Both the position numbers and the translations under genes were made by a program. The notes beneath the pieces were generated by a model. It searched no databases. It worked only from the letters and a program-made list of their open reading frames with translations, and was not told where the DNA came from. Below, piece after piece: positions 8,751-17,989 of a stretch of 64,000 nucleotides of DNA (positions within the stretch are counted from its first letter, which is position 1; each line of letters starts with the position of its first letter). This DNA is from JAFGJQ01 sp964586145 (GTDB lineage: Bacteria; Planctomycetota; Phycisphaerae; UBA1845), in contig CAZPHH010000002.1 in assembly GCA_964586145.1 (NCBI GenBank), positions 51,338-115,337 of the forward strand, read 5' to 3'.

Positions 8751-9305
8751 CTATTGCGGCGTGGCGAAAACCTGCACCCAGTATATCCGGTGTTCGCCGC
8801 CGCGGTATACGCCCAGGCCGGTGTGCGTAAAGACGGAACGCAACAGGTTCGTGCGGTGGCCCTCGCTGTTCATCCACCCCGTTACAACCGATTCAGCCGT
8901 GCAGGGTCCGTACGCCAGGTTCTCGCCGACCGCGGTCCACGCGTAGCCGGCATCGGCAATACGCCCGTCCACCGTGTCGCCGTTGAGATCCGTGTGCCCG
9001 ATAAAACCCTGCGCGGCCTGGGCCTCGGCATAGGCCTGCGCCACCGCCTGCAAGACGGGATCGACCGCCAGCGGGCCCACACCGGCCCGGGCTCGTTCCG
9101 TGTTGCCCAGCGCGACCGCCTGGGCGGCCAGTTCAGCCGTGCTGTACTCGTCCGAACAGGCGGCCCCCCCGTTGGGGTCGTTCGGGCCGATGAGGATAAC
9201 AGTTCCGCCCGAGCCACCGCCAACCGGTACGCCGCAACCCGTGCCGAAGGTGAGCGCCACACTGATTGCCAGCATTGCCACGCAGGACAGAGTATTCCGG
9301 ATCAT
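8751..9305 (-). CDS. CAP-domain (SCP/PR1-like) lipoprotein
   Basis: This 184-residue protein has an export signal ending near FGTGCGVP, where the cysteine at about residue 24 is a plausible but non-canonical lipobox site, followed by a Gly/Ser linker. The rest is a CAP domain of the bacterial CAP/YkwD type: LGNTERARAGVGPLAVDPVLQ, GFIGHTDLNGDTV, AWTAVGENLAYG and WMNSEGHRTNLL supply the conserved His/Glu/Glu/His cavity residues. The last strand has GVYRGGEHRIYWVQVF. CAP proteins are secreted and bind or modify surface components; the biochemical role in bacteria is mostly unclear. The start is chosen because GGGAGAA lies just upstream. The carbonic anhydrase gene that follows begins about 80 bases upstream on the same strand order. 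Confidence 0.88.
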   Translation of the reverse strand: MIRNTLSCVAMLAISVALTFGTGCGVPVGGGSGGTVILIGPNDPNGGAACSDEYSTAELAAQAVALGNTERARAGVGPLAVDPVLQAVAQAYAEAQAAQGFIGHTDLNGDTVDGRIADAGYAWTAVGENLAYGPCTAESVVTGWMNSEGHRTNLLRSVFTHTGLGVYRGGEHRIYWVQVFATPQ

Positions 9306-9840
9306 TCCGCGTTCTCCCGCCGACCGCCAGGCGGACGGCTGACGTTTCGCTTCTGAAGGAGGGCCGCGGTCCGAGCGGTCCTCCCCCCACGCTTCCATTA
9401 TCGTCCATAACGCGCCGAACCAAAGACGCCTCGCCACAGAATCCCCGCTCCGTGCCGGCTCAGGAGTCTTTCCGCCAGCCACGGCACCGTGCTCCCGTCT
9501 CCCCGGCCCTGACATCTCCGGGACCGGTTCTCCAGCCCTTCCAGCCTCCAGGTCTCCAGTTTTTGTGGGACCGGCTTTCTCGCCAAGGCGAGGCGCCTGC
9601 GGAGACGAGCCGGTCTTGCCTTGTTCCAGTCGCGGATGGTCCGCGGAGCGGACTCTACTCGGCTGCGGCGGGCAAGGCCCGTGAACGGAGCTGGTGCGCA
9701 GAGCAGACAGTGGGCACTGATCAAGAGACGGTGGCACACGACCGAGCACGGGACGACTGCCGCCCCAAAGGGCCACGCCTCTTTTTTATGCTCGCGACCT
9801 TCGCGTCCTGCCGGGTTGGGAGGAGCCCGAAACGGCGGCG
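9306..9840. other. 535-base intergenic region without a supported gene
   Basis: Frames are open here on several strands only because of G+C bias; none has a start site with a ribosome-binding site or a recognisable product. The stretch holds an inverted repeat: GACCGGCT at 9569-9576 with AGCCGGTC at 9608-9615, enclosing a smaller palindrome CTCGCC/GGCGAG at 9579-9592. A minus-strand GATAAT at 9402-9397 could be a -10 box for the CAP lipoprotein, without a good -35. Confidence 0.4.
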
Positions 9841-10926
9841 TCACGTCGCCTGAGAACCGTCTTCCGGCTGAGCGGATTTCGGTGCCGTGGGCGCCGGTTC
9901 TGCCGGTCGCGCAGGCTGGCCGGCGGGCTCCGGCTCGGCCGGCGTGGACAGGCGCACGGCGTCGAGCATGCGCAGAGTCGTCCGGTTCTCCGGGTCCAGC
10001 GTGTCCGCCTTCTGGAGCGACAGGTGTGCCTGATCGGACCGGCCGGAGAAGAAATCCCAGTAGCCCAGCAGGAACCACCGGTTCGCGCTGTCGCCGGCCT
10101 GCGCGGCGGCGTCCCGAAGCTTGCGCGTGTGCTCGTCGAAATCCTTGATCCGGCCATAGTCGCCGCGAATGTCCAGCGGCAGAAACACCAGCTTGGGCTG
10201 CAACTGCAAAGCCCGTCGAACGCTGAGGGCCGCCTCGTCGTAGCGACCCAGCGCAACCAGGGCATGCGCCGCATGAAGCCGGGCCGCGGCGTCTCCCTGG
10301 TTCAACTGGGCGGCCAGAACGAACTGCCGCGACGCAAGCGAATAGTCGCCCGCCTGGAACGCCCGGACGCCCGACTCCATCGCCTTCATGTAGGACCGGG
10401 TCCCCAGCTCGTATTGGAAGCTCCACTCGGCGAACTCCTTCCCGTCGCGGTGTCCCTGGTAATACCCCTCGTCAAACGCGGGATCGCCGGGATAGACGTA
10501 GTAGGGGACCGGGCCGGGCGCATAGCCGTACGGATACCCGCGTGGGGCGTATCCGTGGTCGGGATGCGGTCGAGCCGGCGAGCCCCAGGGGCGGTAGTAC
10601 GGACCGCGGTACCCGCCGTACGGACCATACGAGTCGTACTCACGTGAGAATCGCGAACCGCGGTACTGGCGCATGCGATATCGCCAGCTTCGCTCATAGA
10701 AGTCGTAGGGCGGCTCGGAATCGTAGTCGATCCATTGCGGCGGGTCCGCCCACGGCCCGACCTCCGGAGGCGGCTCCGCCGGCGGGACCGGCGGCTCGAC
10801 CGTCGGCGCCGGCGAGGGATCGGCCTGTTCCTGCCCGACCGCCCCGGCCGCCCATGCAAAGACCGTAACGATTGCGACCCACCGCGCCACGGGCAGCGTG
10901 CATCCCCCGTCCGTCTGGTTGAACAT
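9841..10926 (-). CDS. exported TPR-repeat protein with a Gly/Tyr/Pro-rich region
   Basis: The 361-residue protein starts at an ATG eight bases after a consensus AAGGAG. A signal peptide covers about residues 1-31 (cleavage near AVGQEQ). A Pro-rich stretch follows, then a region with many Gly-Tyr-Pro repeats (about 75-145, such as YGPYGGYRGPYYRP). From about 160 to 320 lie TPR-like helical pairs: VRAFQAGDYSLASRQFVLA, LHAAHALVALGRYDEAALSV and WFLLGYWDFFSGRSDQAHLSL. The C-terminus is again Pro/Ala-rich. TPRs mediate protein contacts; Gly-Tyr-rich segments are seen in envelope proteins of planctomycetes. No catalytic residues are seen, so a scaffolding role in the envelope is the best guess. Confidence 0.8.
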   Translation of the reverse strand: MFNQTDGGCTLPVARWVAIVTVFAWAAGAVGQEQADPSPAPTVEPPVPPAEPPPEVGPWADPPQWIDYDSEPPYDFYERSWRYRMRQYRGSRFSREYDSYGPYGGYRGPYYRPWGSPARPHPDHGYAPRGYPYGYAPGPVPYYVYPGDPAFDEGYYQGHRDGKEFAEWSFQYELGTRSYMKAMESGVRAFQAGDYSLASRQFVLAAQLNQGDAAARLHAAHALVALGRYDEAALSVRRALQLQPKLVFLPLDIRGDYGRIKDFDEHTRKLRDAAAQAGDSANRWFLLGYWDFFSGRSDQAHLSLQKADTLDPENRTTLRMLDAVRLSTPAEPEPAGQPARPAEPAPTAPKSAQPEDGSQAT

Positions 10927-11087
10927 GGGAAGCTCCTTGTAGCGAAAGGCACCGCGTTCTGCGTTGCGGCCGGCCGCGTCGGGCGCCACCGAACGCGGCT
11001 CACGCCATTATACCCGCCCCCCGCCGAAGAGTTGAGGGGAATTTCCGGCCTCCCGGCCCCGCGCTGTCGAAGGACCGCCCCCGGCCG

Positions 11088-11093
11088 TATAAT
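11088..11093 (+). promoter_or_regulatory. candidate -10 box of the adenine deaminase gene
   Basis: A perfect TATAAT lies 41 bases before the ATG at 11135. The best -35 partner at 17 bases is poor (TGTCGA), so this is only a candidate. A start of transcription near 11100 would leave a leader of about 35 bases containing the GGAGG site. Confidence 0.35.
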
Positions 11094-11134
11094 CCCGCCT
11101 CACCTGGACGCAGGTGCCAGCACGGAGGTCCCCC

Positions 11135-12853
11135 ATGCAGCTTCAGCGGCTCATCGACGTGGCCGCGGGTCGCCGGCCCGCCGATCTGGTGCTTAAGAAC
11201 GGCCACGTCGTCAACGTCTTCTCGGATGAGATCTATCCCGCAGACGTGGCCATCTACGGCGACCGGATCGCGGGCATCGGACGCTACAACGGCGCGGAAG
11301 AGGTGGACGTTTCCGGGCGCTTCCTCTGCCCCGGCTTCATCGACGGCCACGTTCACATCGAGTCTTCCATGCTGAGTGTGCCGGAGTTCGCCCGCGTGGT
11401 GGTGGCGCACGGCACGACGGCGGTGGTGGCGGACCCGCACGAAATTGCGAACGTGATGGGGACCGAGGGCATCCGGTTCATCCTTTCCTCCAGCAAGTAC
11501 TGTCCCATCCACGTGTACCTGACTCTGAGTTCGTGCGTGCCCGCGTCGCGCTGGGAAAGTGCCGGGGCCGAGCTGACGGCCATCGACCTCCTGCCGCTGC
11601 TGTCCGACGACTGGGTGCTGGGCCTGGCCGAGGTGATGAACTTCCCCGGTGTGGTCGCGAAGGACGAGATCGTGCTGGACAAGCTCAAGATCGCCGGGAA
11701 CGGGGTCATCGACGGACATGCGCCGGGCCTGAGCGGACGGGCGCTGAACGCCTACGTGGCCGCCGGCGTGCAGAGCGATCACGAGTGTACGACCGTCGAC
11801 GAGGCCCGCGAGAAGCTGCGGCTGGGCATGCACGTCATGATCCGCGAGGGCTCCGCCGCCCGCGACCTGGACGCCCTGCTCCCCCTGGTGACGCCGGCCA
11901 CCGCCGATCGCTTCATGTTTGTCACCGACGACAAGGACGTGGACGATCTGATCGAGGAAGGGCAGATCGACGTGATGGTGCGGCGGGCGGTGGCGTTCGG
12001 GCTTTCGCCCACGCAAGCCGTGCGCATGGCGTCCTGGAACGCGGCGCGATACTTCCGGCTGGACCGGGTCGGGGCGATCGCCCCCGGGTACCTCGCGTCA
12101 TTGGCCGTCCTGGACGACTTCGAGACGTGCCGGGTCAACCGCGTCTACCATGCGGGTCAGGAAGTGGCCGTGGAGGGTCGCTGCACGGTCGATTCGGGAT
12201 CGCCGCGTCGGGCCCCGGTGCTGCGCAGCACGATCAACGTACACTGGCTGGAGCCCGCTCACTTCGCCGTTGCCGCCGAGGGGACCGGATGCCGCCGCGT
12301 CCACGTGATTGAGGTGGACGAGGGTCAGCTTCAGACGCGGCGAAGCGTGGAGGCCCTGCCCCTCAACGACGGCCATGTCGTGCCGGACCCCGCTCGCGAC
12401 GTCGCGAAAGTGGCCGTCATCGAACGTCACCAGGCCAGCGGAAACGTCGGCCTGGGCTTTGTGCGAGGGTTCGGCCTGACCCGGGGGGCCATCGCGTCGT
12501 CCGTCGCGCACGACTCACACAACCTGGTGGTGGTCGGCACCAACGACGAGGACATGTTTGCCGCGGCCGTGCATCTCGTGAAGATCCGGGGCGGTCTTTG
12601 CGTCGCGTTGGGGGGTGAGATTCTCGCCGACGTGGCCCTTCCCATCGCCGGCCTGATGAGCCCCGCGCCGGCGGGTGACCTGCGAGACGGCCTGCGCGAG
12701 CTGCACGCCGCGGTGAAGAAGCTGGACTGCCGGCTGCGCCGACCGTTCATGGCGATGTCGTTCCTGAGTCTCTCGGTTATCGGAGCTCTGCGTGTGACGG
12801 ACCAGGGGCTGATTGACGTGGACGCGTTCGAGCGGATTGAGCTGTTCGCCTGA
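11135..12853 (+). CDS. ade: adenine deaminase
   Basis: The 572-residue amidohydrolase converts adenine to hypoxanthine and ammonia in purine salvage. The start is the ATG six bases after GGAGG; an in-frame start 21 bases upstream lacks this spacing. Metal-binding His72 and His74 are in PGFIDGHVHIESSM. The Ade-specific segments are all present: HGTTAVVADPHEIANVMG, EVMNFPGVV, IDGHAPGLSG, SDHECTTVDEA and RFMFVTDDKDVDDL. The C-terminal Ade domain carries AIASSVAHDSHNLVVVG and LGGEILADVALPIAGLMS. Length is close to that of the E. coli enzyme (588). The gene appears to stand alone between unrelated neighbours. Confidence 0.95.
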   Translation: MQLQRLIDVAAGRRPADLVLKNGHVVNVFSDEIYPADVAIYGDRIAGIGRYNGAEEVDVSGRFLCPGFIDGHVHIESSMLSVPEFARVVVAHGTTAVVADPHEIANVMGTEGIRFILSSSKYCPIHVYLTLSSCVPASRWESAGAELTAIDLLPLLSDDWVLGLAEVMNFPGVVAKDEIVLDKLKIAGNGVIDGHAPGLSGRALNAYVAAGVQSDHECTTVDEAREKLRLGMHVMIREGSAARDLDALLPLVTPATADRFMFVTDDKDVDDLIEEGQIDVMVRRAVAFGLSPTQAVRMASWNAARYFRLDRVGAIAPGYLASLAVLDDFETCRVNRVYHAGQEVAVEGRCTVDSGSPRRAPVLRSTINVHWLEPAHFAVAAEGTGCRRVHVIEVDEGQLQTRRSVEALPLNDGHVVPDPARDVAKVAVIERHQASGNVGLGFVRGFGLTRGAIASSVAHDSHNLVVVGTNDEDMFAAAVHLVKIRGGLCVALGGEILADVALPIAGLMSPAPAGDLRDGLRELHAAVKKLDCRLRRPFMAMSFLSLSVIGALRVTDQGLIDVDAFERIELFA

Positions 12854-13430
12854 GAGAAGCCGGCCCCGGTGAGGTCCCATAGGCGCGGACGCTCAGGGCC
12901 GGAACGCCCTTTGGGGGGGGCAGATATTCAGATTTGAACAGGCACCCCGATCCTGCGAGAAGCGGGAGCGTGAAATCCAGTCCCCCTGCGAAACGTCCAC
13001 GCCCGCAGCAAAGCATGGACCGGAAACTTTCTTTCGGTCACTGCATAAATTGATCAGTGTTTCATTTTCCAAGCTGCGTGATTACAATCACATGGAGCGC
13101 TGGGCCCCGGTCTCCGTGGAGCCGGGACAGCGAGCTGGATACCGGGGAAAGCTCGCATGGGAAACGTCGCTCGATAGGGCGGCTGTAACGCGGAAAGGCG
13201 CGGGGGAAGAAGCACGTATCGGTTGACACCCGTGGCTGATGCGTCGGTCCGGGGCGCACCCCTGCCGAAACCGGTTCACCCTGCCCTTCTGCCATCATTC
13301 CCCGAGCCGGCTTTGTTGTTGCGCGGACAAGCATGAATGCAGCGATGCCCTCGGATGGGCACATCGGAAGCGTCGACAAGCGTCGACGGAGTTGCGACGG
13401 ACGATGTTGTTTGTTGAGGAGGAATCAGTA
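12854..13430. other. 577-base region upstream of the large modular protein, possible long leader
   Basis: I see no gene. 12871-13090 is less G+C-rich than the flanks and holds TTGATC at 13050 and TACAAT at 13083, but their spacing (27) is too long for one promoter; TTTCAT at 13060 is 17 bases before TACAAT but a poor -35. The 340 bases that follow contain several short inverted repeats, such as the repeated GCGTCGAC near 13370-13390, and a GAGGAGG ribosome-binding site just before 13431. It may be a structured 5' leader; I could match no known riboswitch. Confidence 0.4.
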
Positions 13431-16400
13431 ATGTCTCATCGGTTTGGCTTGTTGTTGCTGGGCGTACTGGTCGCTGTCGCCTGGCCGTTGACGGCCGGAG
13501 CGCAGCCCTACCCGTCGGAGAAGCTCAGTTTCGAGGGCGACTCCGGCCAACCGGAAGTGTTCCGGTCCCCCACGACGTCCGGTTCCACACGCGGCCTGGA
13601 TCCGGAGAAAGTACACACCGCCTTGCGGTCCGCGGCGTGGGGCGGCTCCGAGGGGTCGAAGTCCCTGGGAGTCACGTTCTTCTGGGAGGATGGCGCCGAC
13701 CCATACGGATGGGTGCGACTCACCACCTTCAACGGCGCCGTGTATCCCAACCCCGGTCTGCATACACAGGGAAAAATCCGCTTCTACGTTGGCGGGGGCT
13801 TCAGCGCCGGAACCGTGGGGCTTTGTGTAACCGTGCGTGAGACCGGCGCGCTGGTACCGCAGATGTTCGATGGCACCACTTCCGGGACCGTCGAACTGGT
13901 GGGCGTCAGCCTGACTCCAAGCGTTATTGAGTGCGGAACGGACGATTGCCAATCCACCGTTGCGGGGGACGACATTCTGGTGGAGTGGACGCCTGAAGGG
14001 GAGGTGGACACGTACAAGGCGATCTCCTGGGGACCGAATCGGGTACTGGATACCGTGGCGGTCACCGGAGACGAGGAGCGGTACGGCTATATCCGTGCCA
14101 CGGACGGAGGGTTGGTTCCGATTCCGGCCGTGGAGGTCCCCCCGAGCTGGGACTTCCTTCCGTTTGAGGTGAATCTGGCCACGGGGAACGTCACGTTCAA
14201 CGGCACCCCCTACAATGGCGGCATCGTCACGTTGACCACGGGCGAACCCGGCACCCTGGCCGACGCGCCGGACCAGAGAGGCGTGTTTGAGGCGCTCATC
14301 ATCACGAATTCGGCAGCGGACACCGCGACGGACATCGAGCTCTACATCGACGAGCTCCAGTTCGAGTCGCCGGAGTTTGACCCGATTGTCGCGCCCATCA
14401 TCCGGTCGCCCGTTCTCGACACCGACGAGACCGTGACGGTCACGAACCTGGTGCCGTACGTGAACCGCGTCAAGCTGTTCAAGAACGCCGTGGAGGTGGG
14501 CGACCAGGCCCTGTCTCCGTCGGCGCCGGGCGCTATCAAGGAATACGCCTTCACCGTGCCGGAACACGTCGCGGGTGACGTGTACACGGCCGAACAGTGG
14601 GACTCGAAGACCCCGGTGAACCAGCAGAGCCCCCTCTCGCCGTCCGTGAAAGTGTTGAGCGGCTCGCCGCCCTTCACCTTCTCGATTCTGCTGGACGAGG
14701 ACGGCAACCCCTGCAACTACGATCCGCCCGGCGGCTGGGAGTGGGTCGGCGTGTCGTCCGTCTCGGGCTTCGTTCCGCAGGGAATCACGGCGATCTTCCC
14801 CAACAGCCTGATGTGGCAGGTCGTCGAGATCCCGCTGGATGATGACAGCGTGGTCCTCCCGGGCTACGGCGGCAACGGTGAGATCGCGCACCCCTCCGCC
14901 ACGGGGGTCTATGCGATGGACAGCATGTGGTTTACGATCGGCCCGAATGTCGACTCCAACAATCTGGGCCCCTGGGAGGTCTTCCTCGATCGGATCGAGA
15001 GCCTCGACAGCGAAGGCGAGACCCTCGAGGTCATTCTGGACATGGAGGACGGCGTCAACCGCATCCAGAATCAGCGTGGACAGAGTTCGGTCAACGTGTC
15101 GAGTTCGTTGTTGTCCAGCCTGACGGCGTATGACGGCACGGCCAGCCACCGGCTGCTCTGGACCTATCCGGGCACCACTCCGAGTACAAGCCTTGGGATG
15201 CTGCAGCGGATCGGGTACGAGTGTACGTCCAGCGAGCAGTTCAGTGACAGCACGGCGGCGATCCGGTTCCATATGTACTGCCGCGAGCCGGCGGCCAACC
15301 CCACCGTACCTCTTCCCACGATCGTCGGCCCCATCGTCGTGGGCACCCAGGAAACCGTGCGAGTGAACATCGATACGACCGCGACGGCCGTTCAGGTGTA
15401 CGTCAGCGGCGAACCTGCGGGAAGCCCGATCGCCACGTCCGGCGAAAGCTACGTGGACGTCGCGCTGCCGAGCCTGGCGGCCTACGACTCGATCTCCGCT
15501 ACGCAGACGATCCCGGTGGACGGCGAAAGCGATCCGGCCTACCCGCGCGTCGCGATGGACATCGTGAATGCGCCGGTGTTGACGTCGCCGATTGCGCCCG
15601 CATCGACCAGCGTGACGGTGAACGGCGTGTATGACGTGGCTCATGCAACGGCCTCGGTCGTCACCGTGTACGTGAACGACGTTCTCGCCGGCACAGCGCC
15701 GGGCGAAGAAGGCAACTCGTCGATCGTCGTTACGACCAGCGCGCTGGCAAACGGCCAGGTCGTCACGGCCACGCAGACGGTCAACGGCGTGACCAGTCCG
15801 CTGTCGGAGCCCGTGGTCGTCGGTTTCCCGGCGCCCGTGATCTACATGGCGCCGGCGGCCGGAACCGCGAGCGTCCGGGTAATGGAACTGGTCCCGGGTG
15901 CGACGAGCGTCACCGTGACGGACGGCGCCACGAAGTCGTTCACGGCCCCGGTGCCGCCGGGAGCCGATCGCGTGGACGTTCCGGTCAGCGGCCTGGTTCA
16001 AGGCGATGTGGTGTACGCCTACCAGTCGTTTGACGGCCTCAACAGCGAGGAGTCCGACACGGAGACCGTCACGACGAGTGTCGTCACCACCATTCTCTCG
16101 GACAACTTCGAGTCCTACGCCAGCCAGGCGGCGCTCGAGGCGGTGTGGACCCAGGCCCCGGCGAGCGGCTCGCCCTCCATGTTGCTGACGGACGAGATGA
16201 ACGCCACCTGGCCGAGCGGCGCGCAATCCCTGTACGCCTCGAACGGCGGTTGCCGTGTGCAGACGACCATCACGCCGATCGTCCCCACGGCCGAGGAGCC
16301 GGTTGTCTGGAACTCCCTGATCTACGACTCGACAGGACCCACTGTGTGGATGCGTCAGTTCACCCAGCTCAACACGTCGTCCACCTCGTGGGCGTGGTTC

Positions 16401-17855
16401 GGCCATGTCGGCATGTGGAATGACTCTTCCCTCGTGACTTTGCCCTGGTACCACTTCCGCGCGAACGGGCTCGGAGGACCCAACTGGATCGATCTCGATC
16501 AGTACGAAGCGCCTCAGCGGTCTATCGGGTGGCACTCCTTCACTGTGGTGCACAAGGGTGACCGGATCGATGTGTACGTGGACGAGCTGTTAGCCCTGAA
16601 GAACCTGCAGTTGAACACGGCGCCCACGCTGGGCTGGCCGCGAATCGGTGCCGGCTATGCCAGCGCGCAGATCGCTTACTACGACGACTATGTCCTCGAA
16701 GTCGGCCCGGTCCGCTTCCTGCAGATCGCGCCGCAGGCGCCTCCGCCCCCGACCGTGCAGGGGCCCATCGTGGATGGCGATACGACGGTGACCATCACCG
16801 GCGTCGCTGAAAGTGCGACGAACGTGACCGTCTGGGACGATTCGGTGCCGCCGACGCAGGTTGGCAGCGTCTCCGGCAACCCGGTGACCACGGAAGGTGT
16901 GGTCGTCGTCCCGCTGGTGCGGTCGCTGGTGCACCTCGAGCGGATTCACGCGACCCAGACCAACTCGGCCGGCACGTCCGTTGACTCCGCCGCGCTGGAG
17001 GTCGGCAAGGGCAACGGCGCCATTCTGCTCTCGTTAGGCGTCCGGGAGACCGGCGACACCGGTCCGCTGGGGACCACGGGCGGCACCACGGGGCAGATCG
17101 AATGGATCGGCGCGTCCAGCGCCTCCGGAGGCGCTCCGCAGGGCAAGCCCATCAGCCCGTCGGTCGCGTGGCAAACCGTCACGTTTGACCCGAACAGCGA
17201 TCCGATTCTCAGTTTCACCGGCGACGGCGCGATCACGGCCACCCGCGGCGTGCTCGAGCACCTGGCCGTTGCGGTGAATTCCACGTCGCCCAACCGCAGC
17301 GCCGGCCCCTACAAGCTCTACGTGGACAACGTCGTCAACGTGGAGGCCGGTGACGGCGGCGCCGATTTCGTCATCACCGATTTCGAGACGCACCTCGGCA
17401 CGCCGCTGCCGGTCGGGTCCGGGGCGCTGTTCCAGACCCCGAGATTCTCCGGGTCGACGGACATGCATGCCATACCCTCACCGAACATCAGCGAGGTGAC
17501 GGATGTGCGAGGCAATCCGGATCAGTCGGCGTGGCTGTCCTGGTTCTTCAAGGACACGTCAGAGCAGCGTTGGCTGCGGGTGACCACGTCGGGAACCGAG
17601 TATATCTCCCGGCCGATCATCGACCTGACGAAGCCGGTCCGGATGGACGTGCTGCTGCTGCCGGGTTGCGCGACGATCCTCGGCGACCTGAGCGGGAACG
17701 GCACGATCGGTGAAGAGGACATCGCGCTGTTCGTCAACTGCATGGACGGCCCGACCGTTCCGGCGGATCCGTCGTGCGTGTGTGGCGACTTCAACGACGA
17801 TGACTACATCGACCTGGTGGACTTCGCCGAGTTCCAGGCCGTATTCGCGGACTGA
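13431..17855 (+). CDS. 1474-residue secreted modular protein with Ig-like repeats, LamG-like domain and dockerin-like tail
   Basis: The start at 13431 follows GAGGAGG and opens a signal peptide (MSHRFGLLLLGVLVAVAW, cleavage near GAQ). An N-terminal jelly-roll-like module (about 27-310) is echoed near the C-terminus (about 1300-1410): FRSPTTSGST versus FQTPRFSGST, and YGWVRLTT versus QRWLRVTT. Between them lie about five related beta-sandwich repeats, near 320-415, 626-712, 713-800, 800-885 and 1107-1190, sharing a pattern like PTVxGPIVxGxxTVTV and ATQTxxGxxS. A LamG-like domain begins with DNFESYASQAALEAVW near 890-1100. Two related segments carry WVGVSSVSGFVPQG and WIGASSASGGAPQG. Residues 1417-1474 are two EF-hand loops like dockerin (DLSGNGTIGEEDI, DFNDDDYIDLVDF). 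No catalytic domain is recognised. A surface adhesin or carbohydrate-binding scaffold is likely. Confidence 0.8.
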   Translation: MSHRFGLLLLGVLVAVAWPLTAGAQPYPSEKLSFEGDSGQPEVFRSPTTSGSTRGLDPEKVHTALRSAAWGGSEGSKSLGVTFFWEDGADPYGWVRLTTFNGAVYPNPGLHTQGKIRFYVGGGFSAGTVGLCVTVRETGALVPQMFDGTTSGTVELVGVSLTPSVIECGTDDCQSTVAGDDILVEWTPEGEVDTYKAISWGPNRVLDTVAVTGDEERYGYIRATDGGLVPIPAVEVPPSWDFLPFEVNLATGNVTFNGTPYNGGIVTLTTGEPGTLADAPDQRGVFEALIITNSAADTATDIELYIDELQFESPEFDPIVAPIIRSPVLDTDETVTVTNLVPYVNRVKLFKNAVEVGDQALSPSAPGAIKEYAFTVPEHVAGDVYTAEQWDSKTPVNQQSPLSPSVKVLSGSPPFTFSILLDEDGNPCNYDPPGGWEWVGVSSVSGFVPQGITAIFPNSLMWQVVEIPLDDDSVVLPGYGGNGEIAHPSATGVYAMDSMWFTIGPNVDSNNLGPWEVFLDRIESLDSEGETLEVILDMEDGVNRIQNQRGQSSVNVSSSLLSSLTAYDGTASHRLLWTYPGTTPSTSLGMLQRIGYECTSSEQFSDSTAAIRFHMYCREPAANPTVPLPTIVGPIVVGTQETVRVNIDTTATAVQVYVSGEPAGSPIATSGESYVDVALPSLAAYDSISATQTIPVDGESDPAYPRVAMDIVNAPVLTSPIAPASTSVTVNGVYDVAHATASVVTVYVNDVLAGTAPGEEGNSSIVVTTSALANGQVVTATQTVNGVTSPLSEPVVVGFPAPVIYMAPAAGTASVRVMELVPGATSVTVTDGATKSFTAPVPPGADRVDVPVSGLVQGDVVYAYQSFDGLNSEESDTETVTTSVVTTILSDNFESYASQAALEAVWTQAPASGSPSMLLTDEMNATWPSGAQSLYASNGGCRVQTTITPIVPTAEEPVVWNSLIYDSTGPTVWMRQFTQLNTSSTSWAWFGHVGMWNDSSLVTLPWYHFRANGLGGPNWIDLDQYEAPQRSIGWHSFTVVHKGDRIDVYVDELLALKNLQLNTAPTLGWPRIGAGYASAQIAYYDDYVLEVGPVRFLQIAPQAPPPPTVQGPIVDGDTTVTITGVAESATNVTVWDDSVPPTQVGSVSGNPVTTEGVVVVPLVRSLVHLERIHATQTNSAGTSVDSAALEVGKGNGAILLSLGVRETGDTGPLGTTGGTTGQIEWIGASSASGGAPQGKPISPSVAWQTVTFDPNSDPILSFTGDGAITATRGVLEHLAVAVNSTSPNRSAGPYKLYVDNVVNVEAGDGGADFVITDFETHLGTPLPVGSGALFQTPRFSGSTDMHAIPSPNISEVTDVRGNPDQSAWLSWFFKDTSEQRWLRVTTSGTEYISRPIIDLTKPVRMDVLLLPGCATILGDLSGNGTIGEEDIALFVNCMDGPTVPADPSCVCGDFNDDDYIDLVDFAEFQAVFAD

Positions 17856-17906
17856 CGCGGACGGCCAACCTCGCCGCGTCGGCGAGGAAATGCCTGAGTT
17901 CTGATT

Positions 17907-17948
17907 GCCCGCCTGCCGGTCCACCCGATCGGCAGGCGGGCCCTTTTT
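17907..17948 (+). terminator. Rho-independent terminator after the modular protein gene
   Basis: GCCCGCCTGCCG at 17907-17918 pairs perfectly with CGGCAGGCGGGC at 17930-17941 and is followed by CCTTTTT on the plus strand, the classical form. It lies 52 bases after the stop codon at 17855 and 42 bases before the end of the convergent glmS gene. Confidence 0.85.
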
Positions 17949-17989
17949 GTAGGGGCATAGGGAGGCCGACGACATCCGGGCGCGTGCCG

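Noticed and set aside
9569..9615. Mobile-element end or attachment site
   Set aside because: The inverted repeat is short, and no transposase or second copy was found.
13085..13430. Cyclic-di-GMP or cobalamin riboswitch in the long leader
   Set aside because: The conserved core sequences of both classes are missing.
13425..16553. 1042-codon open frame on the minus strand
   Set aside because: It lies fully opposite the modular secreted protein, has His/Arg/Asp-rich composition without motifs, and is explained by G+C bias at third codon positions.
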